Source: Xestospongia bergquistia
Taxonomy: Eukaryota > Porifera > Demospongiae > Haplosclerida > Petrosiidae
Direction: 5' to 3'
DNA length: 64,000 nt
NCBI GenBank assembly: GCA_963965975.1
Contig: OZ014422.1
Location: forward strand, 1-64,000
Within the stretch, counting starts at the first letter, position 1, and each line of letters opens with the position of its first letter. Position numbers and translations under genes: made by a program. Positions 22,207-31,526 of the stretch are shown one piece after another. The notes beneath the pieces were generated by a model. That model did no database searches and was not told the DNA's origin. It saw only the letters and a list, made by a program, of their open reading frames with translations.

Positions 22207-23319
22207 ATGCCTCACGGAGGTGGTCATGTTGGTGGAGGTCATCATGGCGGTGGTGGAGGGGGAGGATTTCGTCATCATCATCATCATCATCATTATGGTG
22301 GTGTGGTGTATACTTCTGGTCCATTCTTCTATGGGCGTTATCGATATCGTGGTTGGATCTGGGGTGGTGTTGGAATAGTTATTCTAATTTGCATTGTTAT
22401 TGCTATTGTTTTGTCAGTACAATATGGTGGAGAAACTAATGATGAAAATATGTACACTCCCTATGATACTCGTCTTCATTATTTTTCAACTTTTTTCTAC
22501 TCTGGTGCTACAGTAAGATGTCAAGACATTCCAGTCAACAATAATGGCTTTCTCTATCTCCTTCAAGAGAAACCACCCCTTACCTCACAGAATGTCTTCA
22601 GTTTCAATGACAGCTTCAAGATTGACAAAGGAGAATACAGATATTGGCATTTTTACCTTTATCCTAATTCTAACTTTACATTGACAGCCTGTGTTGTTGG
22701 TACCTCATATACCTTTTATATAATAAAGGGAACATCTAAATTCAGACAATGGATTGATTCCCCAAGCACTAGTAAAAGTGTTAAACATTTATTAGTTAGC
22801 CAGTCTTGTGATGATGATGATGGTAGTAACTCAATGTCATATACAGCAACTGAAGAAGATCATTATTACTTTGTTTATTATTATGATGGTTATAATAGTG
22901 TGGGTGGTAAACAGTTTCTTTCCTTTGAACGTTATGAATATTCTGTTCCTGACAGTAATGTTATAGCTGATCAGTGTTCTTTTACTGCAACTTCATCTTG
23001 TAAATTGACTACTGACTTTAGATCAAAATACAACAAATTACTAATTGTTATGCCATCTCCATCCAATGTAGACTGGAATACAGACCAATATCGAGTTTAT
23101 TATACCTCTCACAATCAACCACTGGGCTATGTTATAGTGATAGTTCCACCAGTTCTCCTTCTTGTGGTCATTGTGATAGCTATCATCATAGCTATTATTT
23201 GCTATCGTAGAGCAAAGAAGAGATCTTATAATCCTCTTATTAATGAGACTACATCTGCTTCTCCTCCTTCATATAATCCAAATTATCCAAGTGATTTATC
23301 TCCTCCTCCTTATAAATGA
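22207..23319 (+). CDS. Intronless two-pass membrane protein with His/Gly-rich N-terminus and PY motifs (paralogue 2)
   Basis: About 370 residues from the ATG at 22207; an in-frame ATG at 22165 would add 14 residues. The N-terminal cytosolic segment is Gly/His-rich with a run of seven His, followed by a basic aromatic stretch and membrane segment 1 (about residues 58-80). The ectodomain shares with the paralogues the GFLYLL, YWHFYLYPNSNFTL, FYIIKGTSKFRQWI, YYFVYYYDG and paired-Cys (QCSFTATSSC) blocks. Membrane segment 2 is followed by a tail containing PPSY and PPPY, classical ligands for WW domains of NEDD4-type ubiquitin ligases. Fold assignment to the APD1-4 group is an inference. The cytosolic His cluster could bind metal, but this is not shown. 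Confidence 0.87.
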   Translation: MPHGGGHVGGGHHGGGGGGGFRHHHHHHHYGGVVYTSGPFFYGRYRYRGWIWGGVGIVILICIVIAIVLSVQYGGETNDENMYTPYDTRLHYFSTFFYSGATVRCQDIPVNNNGFLYLLQEKPPLTSQNVFSFNDSFKIDKGEYRYWHFYLYPNSNFTLTACVVGTSYTFYIIKGTSKFRQWIDSPSTSKSVKHLLVSQSCDDDDGSNSMSYTATEEDHYYFVYYYDGYNSVGGKQFLSFERYEYSVPDSNVIADQCSFTATSSCKLTTDFRSKYNKLLIVMPSPSNVDWNTDQYRVYYTSHNQPLGYVIVIVPPVLLLVVIVIAIIIAIICYRRAKKRSYNPLINETTSASPPSYNPNYPSDLSPPPYK

Positions 23320-23370
23320 AGCTGAAATTATCTGAAATTATGTACTGTGTTATATCATCATGTTATTGCT

Positions 23371-23396
23371 ATATATATATATATATATATATATAT
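23371..23396. repeat. (AT)13 microsatellite
   Basis: Uninterrupted AT dinucleotides between two tandem paralogues, 50 bp after the stop codon of the first. Confidence 0.9.
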
Positions 23397-23503
23397 TGCT
23401 GACTTTACATTCTATTTATGTACATTGTTTTCCAATTAAATTGTTGTTATGATAGCACATTATCACATGATCAAAGTATCTGCTGTAGTAGCATAAGAAA
23501 GAA

Positions 23504-24622
23504 ATGGCAAGCACTGGTCTTTTAGCAGCTAGTATTACCAGTAAAGATCTGGCATTTCATGAAAGTGATTACCATACTCCTCGTGGGAAAAATGTTCTAT
23601 TGAAACGGAATTCATCAGCATGCTTGTGTCTTGTGATATCAGTGGTTGTTCTCTTTTTTCTTTTCTTTGGTATAACATTAGGAGTCAGATTGTCTGGTAC
23701 ACATAATTTTGTTACCCTTTCTGTCACTCTAGGAGATACCCAATTAATTGTTTTCAACAACCACTTTTGCCAAGGTGCAACATTAACAGTTGATACTGAT
23801 GAAGCTAAAGCAAATATGATTTTACTTAAAGACAAACCTTTGTTATCAGGGAAAAGTAACATTGTTATTGAGGCCAATTTTCAAATAACAGACTATGTTA
23901 AATATGAGGACATATATGGTTGGTATGATTATGATGAATACAGTGAAGTTATCAATTATGTAACATGGAGTTTTGATCTCTATCAAGGATCTACTATACA
24001 AGTTGATGCATGCCTCCCTTATGGAGGACAAGCTGTGTTTTATTTAGTGCAAGGAAAAAGCAACTATAATGGATGGAAGACAAACAGACAAAGTTATAAT
24101 GAAATGGCTGACATTCCTTTATGTAGTGGTGTCTCCAATTATGACTTGACGTATGATATAGTTGAAGACGACAAATATTATTTGGTTTTTATGGCTATTC
24201 AAGATGAACCTTTTATTAACATCACATTGAATTTAAATCGTACAGAATATGCTGTTGATAATTTAGCCAGTCAGCATTACTGTAATGCTACTAGCCAATC
24301 TTCCTGTACTCTTACCATCCCACTGAACAGTTATCATTATGCTTTATTAAGTACAATAGATACAACAACTAAGCATTTAGCATATGGAAGTAAGATTACC
24401 TTATTATGGAAATGCAACGCTCGTCAATGGATATATGTGATCATGTTCTTTCTACCAATGATATTCTTGAGTGCATTGTTTATAAGCATGTATTGTATTT
24501 TTGTGTGGTTCACTAAACGCAAGTTTCGTTCCTATCAAACACTCGATACTATCAACCAGTCTGATCCCCCTTCAAGACAAGCTAAACTCTTGTATGAAGA
24601 ACCTTCTCGTCTGACTCTATGA
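23504..24622 (+). CDS. Intronless two-pass membrane protein, APD1-4-like ectodomain (paralogue 3)
   Basis: A 372-residue single-exon protein, in tandem with paralogue 2 (185 bp apart). A cytosolic N-terminus of about 40 residues leads into a membrane segment (CLVISVVVLFFLFFGITLG), an ectodomain and a second membrane segment (about 303-330). Shared blocks are ANMILLKDKP, VTWSFDLYQGSTI, VFYLVQGKSNYNGW, KYYLVFMA and YCNATSQSSC. The loop between the first two is longer and rich in Tyr/Asp (EDIYGWYDYDEYSE). The tail (FRSYQTLDTI, LLYEEP) has Tyr-based motifs but no PPxY, so the three paralogues differ mainly at their cytosolic ends. Function not known. Confidence 0.86.
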   Translation: MASTGLLAASITSKDLAFHESDYHTPRGKNVLLKRNSSACLCLVISVVVLFFLFFGITLGVRLSGTHNFVTLSVTLGDTQLIVFNNHFCQGATLTVDTDEAKANMILLKDKPLLSGKSNIVIEANFQITDYVKYEDIYGWYDYDEYSEVINYVTWSFDLYQGSTIQVDACLPYGGQAVFYLVQGKSNYNGWKTNRQSYNEMADIPLCSGVSNYDLTYDIVEDDKYYLVFMAIQDEPFINITLNLNRTEYAVDNLASQHYCNATSQSSCTLTIPLNSYHYALLSTIDTTTKHLAYGSKITLLWKCNARQWIYVIMFFLPMIFLSALFISMYCIFVWFTKRKFRSYQTLDTINQSDPPSRQAKLLYEEPSRLTL

Positions 24623-24706
24623 ACTGTGTGACGTGTGCGAGTGTAACAACTTTTAATAACTAATAATAACTATTATTAATAACTAGAGTGCCTTTTTGAT
24701 GTTTTT

Positions 24707-27069
24707 TTATTTGAAAGATATACCACTAAGCAACTCATCTAATCTTGGAGTTGCAGAGAGATTGCCATGGGCAACCAATGTAGGGCGAGTAGCAAAGACT
24801 GTTTTAGCAAACTGTAGGAAAATAAAATAATTTTAATTGACAATAGTCAATATAACCTACTTGTACTATATCTTGTTCAGATATAGTATTTATAATACTT
24901 TCTTCAAGTGGACTATATGAGCCATTCATAGATATCTAGATTTAATATGATAACATATCACAAACTGATATCTTACTTGTGTACCAATGTCATGAGTTAA
25001 AAAGAGTTGACTTTCTCCACGCATTAATACATTAGCTATATATTGGTTTCTAAACAATACACAATTACATTAACTCTAAATATGATGTATTTACTTGGCT
25101 CGTGAGAGATCATCAGATGTGAAGTGACCTTTTGCTATATCACTAAACTCCTTTATTGCTGATTTGAGTACCTAATTAAGTGGGTGTGGCTTTATACAAT
25201 ATGCTACTACTCACTTGTCCCATAGCTGTACTATTAGACACAGCATATATACCAAATAATCCATTGTCAGAGTAAGGGATATTCAGTGCATTTATCTAAC
25301 AAACATCAAGATATTCAAAACCACAAATAAACTATTTCATGTAAAAGGATATAGTCTATTTTATACTTTATTTTGTATAATGTACCAACTTCAGCCCTTC
25401 CTCTTATTATTTATAAATACTTACAACAAATGGAACATCAACTGTTGTAGCAACTGCTTTATTTAATCTACAAAGAAGTAATGCATCCACACACAATATA
25501 CTAAGTTACCTAGCTGTAGCTGAACCACTTCCCCATTTAATACTAGGTCCGCCACCCAATAAATACTACATAGTATAAAACATTAATGTCACACTCTAAG
25601 AGACTTGTACCTCAAGAACTCCAGCAATAATCAAATCTTTATTAGAAGAACTTTTAAAACTATAACACAGTCAACTTAAGACAAACTGTGCATTCATTTA
25701 CCTTGCTCCTTTACATACCACACCCACATGAGCTAATGGTGAACCTGCTTCTAATCTTACTTCATTTCCTAATGGACTAACATATAGGTATTATGATATA
25801 GAAAAGATATACCTCCAATATAGTCTGCTTTAGTTGGATTAGATTTAACTCCTTCAGGAACAGTAGCTAAACTTGTTTGTGTGTAGTTCACCAAATCTTG
25901 ATGATTAATACCTAACCAAGACATAAGTGACCACACCTTCTCATTATCTACTGACCTGTACCCACTACTGTCATATGTTGACCAATATACCACTGACTAA
26001 CAAATTCTTTCAACTAAAATAATCATATCAGTTTGTGTATATGAATATACTAACTCACATTATGTCCAGTCAATTTATTGAAATGATAAGAGGGGCAATA
26101 AAGAGAATTACTAAGGCCACTCCTATAAGTTGTTATACATATAATTATAATAAATATAATTTTACCTGAAAGAAGCTTTATGGAGTCCTTCAAATACAAC
26201 TAATACAAGAGATAAAGTAATAACAGTGACATGTTAGATACCTGTGTCTGGTTCAATAGAAGCTCTGATACTATCTAATTTTAATCGCTCCATTTGATTT
26301 TCAATCTATAACAAAAGAAAATGAAGACCAGGTTAATATATCAGACTGACCTCCCAATGAAGGAAACTAGGAGATGAAATTGCTCCACCTAGCATTTTAA
26401 CAGTTTGTTCCCTAATTAACAATAATATTAACAGGATATGTCCCCTTACTTACTGATTGTCTCTTAGACATTCTGCTGAATAAATAACATACTCTCTTGT
26501 TGTTGTGGCACTAAACAATTTAATAAAATCATCAAATTGTAATGAGGGGATCTTACCTCACACAAGCACCCAGATAATCTACCTCCCTCAATAAACTGAA
26601 GGCTGTCTTATCTTGTGTACTCTAAATACCAAATATTAACACAACTACCACAAATAAACTACTTACCAAAAAGGCACAATTCCTTAACAGATGGGTTAGT
26701 CCCTGTTCGTTATAGTTCTCAACACGACTGCCACATTTAATATAGACAGCTATATTAGTATAAGGTAACCCTGTCTCCTTTGATGTTACTGTAATTCCAT
26801 TAGATAATTGAGTCACCTAAACACATAATATTGTCATTTCAACAGTACTACTTAAGGAGGACAGACTTGAACAGATGCTGGCTGGTCTGGTGTAGCAGAT
26901 GGAGAATATGGTAAATTTGGTAGTGCCTCAGTGAGGGGAAGGGCAGCAACAGATCTACTCAAAGATCTCTAATCAATATAAGTTATAAATGATTAATAAA
27001 TTTATATAAAACTGATACCTTAAAATATTTCGAAAATTGTCCAGCTTTCTGCAAAAAACCAGCAGCCAT
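24707..27069 (-). CDS. UQCRC2: Cytochrome bc1 complex core protein 2
   Basis: A mitochondrial inner-membrane complex III subunit of the M16 peptidase family. At least a dozen small exons run from ATG 27067-27069 (MAAGFLQKAGQFSKYF, a basic presequence) to the stop at 24707. Recognisable blocks include QLSNGITVTSKE, NEQGLTHLLRN (in place of the zinc-binding HxxEH of active peptidases, as in core 2 proteins), TTREYVIYSAECLRD, a WEIENQMERLKLD block, NSLYCPSYH and a C-terminus ending HGNLSATPRLDELL, all in the order of animal UQCRC2. Loss of the zinc motif fits a structural role. Head-to-head with the PIG-X-like gene, 50 bp between start codons. Confidence 0.87.
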
Positions 27070-27119
27070 TTTGTTCTAAGCCTAGTAATTGTTATACCAA
27101 CGTGCACGGTATTTTGATC
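27070..27119. promoter_or_regulatory. 50-bp head-to-head promoter region
   Basis: Lies between the start codons of UQCRC2 (minus) and the PIG-X-like gene (plus). No core promoter motif is obvious. Confidence 0.45.
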
Positions 27120-27897
27120 ATGTACGGACTTTTATTCATGTATGTAAGCATGTTTCCTGTATTGTAATTTCTTATTTTTAGTTTTATAGTTCATTTTGTT
27201 CAGTCAAACAATGAGTGTATTTATATGTCAATAGAAGGTACAGGATATCACAGGTATATATAAAAAGTTAATATTGATGTAAATGGTATCATTGTTAGAA
27301 GTGTAATTCTTATTACTAATAGCAGTGGTCACTATAGAAATAATGATGTCATTGTTTTTAATGTTACTAAAAGTCTCTACATTGACAAAGATGAGGTACC
27401 ACCCACTCACATAATCATATTTTTATTTTTTTAATATACCAGATTTTTATGTTAGGTGGGATACAGGTACATGTCATCAATAATTGATGGTTGCTATGGT
27501 TACCACACATAGATGGTGTTCTATAGTTGTATTGATACAGAACAATCTGCCATTTTGTCAAGTGATCACATTGTTCATATTAATTGGTTAGCCTGGCAAG
27601 TACTATAATGATAATTATATTGATTATTACAGGAGACAATATATTGCGTTTCCTCTTCACTTAAGATACCATCCTCCTTCAAATAATTTGTACTATAATG
27701 TAACAGTTCCTCAACCTGTTATACAAACTTGTCAAACCAGTTTAGAATGTTTTCATAAGGTCAAGTGTCAGATAAGTGATGTCATAATGACTGTACCATG
27801 TGGTGTAAAAGACCACGCCCACCTTGTTATACTAGGTACTGTACTAGTGACATGTTTAGCTGTTATATGGATTATAATAATAACATCAAACAATTAA
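27120..27897 (+). CDS. PIGX: PIG-X-like subunit of GPI mannosyltransferase I
   Basis: PIG-X (yeast Pbn1) is an ER membrane protein that stabilises the GPI mannosyltransferase PIG-M. A short signal-like exon from ATG 27120 (MYGLLF) is followed by CIYMSIEGTGYHR, then SGHYRNNDVIVFNVTKSLYI, an exon with YSCIDTEQSAILSS, and the last exon FPLHLRYHPPSNN...VPCGVKDHAHL followed by a C-terminal membrane anchor. The FPLHLRYHPP and VPxG motifs and the tail anchor match the family. Between GYHR and the next block the open frame meets TAA at 27261; either an intron of about 70 bp (27252 to about 27318) removes it or the gene is broken. The middle exon borders are uncertain. Confidence 0.65.
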
Positions 27898-27918
27898 TGA
27901 TGGGTTAAAAAAAACATT

Positions 27919-29329
27919 TTAATGATCATCTAACAAGTCACTCCAATGACCTAAAGTATGATAATATTAATATATATTGTATTATTACTTACCATCTGTT
28001 GGGTTTTTAAGAGCATGTTGTAAATCACCATCTTGAAGAATATCAGATAATGACACCCTATCCTGTGATGACTTAATTAACATTTGATGAAGAAGTTTTC
28101 TTGCTACCTTAAACTCCTATAACATATCATGTAATACATTTTAAACATATTATAAATATACCAGAGGTATGTCAGTTTCTATTAACTCTTTAATATCTTT
28201 CTCACTCACGCTATCTGATGCTGAGCGGGCAGCATCAAATCCTAATGAAGAATGTAAATGCTAATAAGAAATCACATGACCATCACATGATCTTATCACA
28301 TACTTACATATACAAATCTGTTTTTATTATTTGCCATATCATACAAGATACATCCAATGGACCATACATCACATTTGTTGTCATAGCTACATAATTGTAT
28401 TCCATTATAATGACATCATTAATACAACCCTACCCAAGAGTAGAACCATTACCACACCCACTTGGGTTGCTAAGGTAGCTGAGGAAGAGTTCTGGAGCCA
28501 TGTAAGGAGGTGTCCCTATAGTTAATTAATAATTGATCTTAATAACAAGTAATCTTGCTAACCACAAAATGTTTTGGCAATTGATGATTGATTCAGTCTC
28601 CTAGCAACACCAAAGTCGCCTAATAACAAATAACATGCTGACCATGCCCACTATTATTAAAATTACTGACCAAGTTTAATTTTCCGTCTTGAGTCTAAGA
28701 GGATATTTTCAGGTTTCAGATCACGATGAATAACTTTATGATAATGACATATTTGTACAGCTTTACAAATTTCTAATAACATATGTAAAATAACCTATAA
28801 TTAAAAATGATGTCATTATGAGTCATAACTATAATAATAGTTACTTTTTCATTAAGTAATTGATGACGTCTGTTTCTTTTGATCCATTCTAATAAATTAC
28901 CACCTTCACAATATTCCATTATCATAACAAGACCACACCCACTGTCAATTAGTTCGTGTACACGCACGATATGATCATTATTAATACCAGCTTGAAGTTG
29001 TACCTAGTGATAATGTCCACATATTTAACAGTAATTAGATATTGTACCTCTTGTTTATTGCTCTCTGTATTATCTAAATGTTTTGCAGCATAAATGACAC
29101 GAGTTCTTTTATCAATAACTTTATAAACCCAACCAAATCCACCATGACCTAACTTCTCAAGAATGTCATACTTCTCTGTAAATTCAATGGGTAGTGGACC
29201 TAAATCACTAGGACCATCACTATATGTATTATAAAATATTAAAATAAAATGAAAACGTACTACTAACCTGTCGTCATCAGGTAATAAAGTACTAGTCGTT
29301 GTTGATAACGTAGATGGTGTACCTCCCAT
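27919..29329 (-). CDS. NEK-like serine/threonine protein kinase
   Basis: Multi-exon minus-strand kinase of roughly 310 residues. After a Ser/Thr-rich leader (MGGTPSTLSTTTST), EKYDILEKLGHGGFGWVYK is the Gly-rich loop, AAKHL carries the catalytic Lys, MEYCEGGNLLEWIK is the hinge, HRDLKPENIL the catalytic loop, GDFGVAR the DFG motif, and FCGTPPYMAPEL the activation segment and APE motif; a CDVWSIGCILYDM helix follows. All catalytic residues are present, so activity is expected. The hinge and overall style suggest a NIMA-related (NEK) kinase; the short C-terminal tail (DGHWSDLLDDH) has no further domain. The start codon lies 4 bp from that of the divergent GTPase gene. Confidence 0.8.
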
Positions 29330-29333
29330 TTTT

Positions 29334-30544
29334 ATGAGGGCGAGACAACATTCTAATTATAGCGCAATGGATGAAGGCACTATGACATGTCAGGAGAGAG
29401 ACATTATGTCAAAGAGACGAGAATATGTTCAGAATTATAAACCTCCTGTTTGGACCTCCCCTAGTCCTGATCCTGTGAGTGGACAAGTCACGGAGGTTCC
29501 CATGGTGACAAGAGCTAGTAAGTATTAACTTTAAAAGATATTTGCTTCATTTCATTTTTTCTTTAACTCAAATTCTTAGATATTGTATTTTTTGGGCCAG
29601 TAGGTTCAGGAAAATCATCTTTAATAGGTAGTTTATATCGTGCATGTAATGAGGTAGCTGAATTTCCAGAGAAAGTTCGACGAACACTTCGTCATCCTCG
29701 TCGTGACAGCCATGGAACTCAAAACTGGTTAGAAACTCCAGGTAATGTACAAGGTACTATTGTTTATCAAGATACTCGTGGAGATACAGTGAGTTAATTG
29801 TCATTTTAATGTTTTATGATTAAATTGTTAAAACAGGACTATGATGTGCAAGAACGTATGAGACATGAATTCTCTCTAAGAGGAATGTATCGTGATGAAG
29901 CTCCTTTGAAACCAACTCCTCTATATAGCACTGATTGGTGGACCACTCAACGGTAGACCTATCTTAATGTACCTTATAGTATATGTTATTAGGTTTTTTT
30001 GGGAGCGTACTTTAAATGAAGTCCCACATTGTGTTGTCTTTGTATTTGATGGTTCTAGTGATCCATTTTTAGATCAAGAAAGTTTAGAATTTTTTAAAGT
30101 TGTCTTTGAAGATTGTACACGATATGGTATAGTTATTTTATAAGTGATATTGTTTTTGACCACACCCCTTAGGATATGAGCCAGTAATTGTAGTGACACA
30201 TTTGGATCTCATATGTCGTGAAGCAGAACGTCAAGGTCGCAATTGGGAGGTAGAGGTTCATCATAAACAAGACAAGGTTGGGTAACATACTATGTCATCA
30301 TTATGACATCATTGTATTTAAGATATTACAAGCATTTGAGGACTTGAATCTCACTAGAAAATCTATTTATTTTGTGACTAATTTTCATTCCGGTCAACGA
30401 GGGGGTATCCCCTTGTGGAGCCACACCCACCATGGCTTTGACAAAGCTAATAAAAAGATGGTGGACTTAGCTCGTGATTTATTAAGTGTAGCTGACAGAT
30501 TTATTAAAAGACAATATGGACACTCAAAATGTGTTTTATTATAA
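29334..30544 (+). CDS. Prenylated P-loop GTPase-like protein (IFI44-like)
   Basis: About six exons. After a basic N-terminus (start 29334, or the ATG at about 29370), FFGPVGSGKSSLIG is a Walker A motif; VYQDTRGD is a likely switch/Walker B region; HCVVFVFDGSSDP and VIVVTHLDL resemble the strand before G4 and a THxD form of the G4 motif. This is reminiscent of the IFI44/IFI44L group of dynamin-superfamily-like GTPases, but assignment is tentative. The last exon ends GHSKCVLL, a CaaX box whose final Leu predicts geranylgeranylation and hence membrane attachment. Convergent with the next gene, 20 bp between stop codons. Confidence 0.75.
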
Positions 30545-30564
30545 GTTTAAGTTATTATAATTAT

Positions 30565-31467
30565 TTATAATATATGACAATTTAGGAATCCTTCAGGATT
30601 AATATCACTTTGTGCCAATTCAGTTAGTTTAGTCACATGACCATCACATGGTTGGTCATACCAAGACAACACTTGATTATGCTGTAAATACTTCACCAAA
30701 TCAACTTGGACATTTAGTCTTGTTGCTAATTCTGGAGAAATCAATTCATTTAATGAGGAGGTGTGGTCTTCCTCTGGAGAGCTGGACATGTAATGAGTTA
30801 CCAAGAAAGCCACTTTATTTGAGCCTGTTACAAACAATAATAAATGACATAGTTATGACATCATCACCTTACCTAATATTGCTTCCAGATTTTTGACTAG
30901 ACGAGTATAAAATCCATCAGGACCAGTCAATAAAATACGAGCTTCAGATGCATTATAACAAAGACAAATCAAGTCATGTGACTTAAGATCTTGCCAATCA
31001 AAATTAGCTTTTATTAATATAGTTCTACGGACAGTAAATGGTACAAACTTCATTAAAGGGGTGTGGTTTGAATCAAGTGGGGCTAACGGTTGTAATTTAG
31101 ATGCAACCTGTTGAGGTTCATCAAATTCTCGACCGATTACAGCAACCAATAATTGGGTGTGGGTGTCTCTACTATAACTTATTTGAGGAGTTTGATAATC
31201 TTTCAGAGAAACCATTTCCTGTGATGTAGTAGAACTTGTTGAACTGGTTGAACTAGAATTATCAGTTTTATGAACTGGTTCAGAAGATGATATGGAAGAT
31301 GTGTCCAGTTCTTTAGATTCCTCCCATTCTTTTTCAACATTTGTTGTAATTACTCTATCTTCATTAAGAGTGTCCTTTTCTTTATTCTTGTTTCTTGTAT
31401 CTTCCTCTTCCTCAAGTTTCATTTCATCAATGTGAGGACGAATAAGACCAGAGAAATAATCATCCAT
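30565..31467 (-). CDS. Unrecognised two-exon protein
   Basis: Exon 1 (31467 to about 30870) begins MDDYFSGLIRPHIDEMK, then an acidic and Lys/Glu-rich stretch, a Ser/Thr-rich linker (SSSTSSTSSTTS) and a compact domain (LLVAVIGREFDEPQQVASKL, FTVRRTILIKANFDWQDLKS, LICLCYNASEARILLTG). Exon 2 (about 30824 to 30565) continues SNKVAFLVTHYMSSSPEED and WYDQPCDGHVTKLTELAQ. Alternating hydrophobic strands and helices suggest an alpha/beta fold, but no known motif was recognised. No signal peptide or membrane segment. Head-to-head with the coiled-coil gene (about 60 bp) and tail-to-tail with the GTPase. Confidence 0.7.
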
Positions 31468-31526
31468 TGTTGAAAGGTGTGGCTCAGTGGGCGTGGTATA
31501 ATTATTATTTATTTTTGAAAGATGTG
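31468..31526. promoter_or_regulatory. 59-bp head-to-head promoter region
   Basis: Separates the start codons of the unrecognised two-exon gene (minus) and the coiled-coil gene (plus). Contains gtgtggctcagtgggcgtggt, a CACCC/GC-box-like stretch. Confidence 0.4.

Noticed and set aside
17410-24622. Recent bacterial transfer of the intronless block
   Set aside because: Lack of introns is suggestive, but base composition and codon use look like the rest of the window, the membrane family resembles a eukaryotic one, and no bacterial neighbour genes occur. Retroposition or an ancestral intronless state is simpler.
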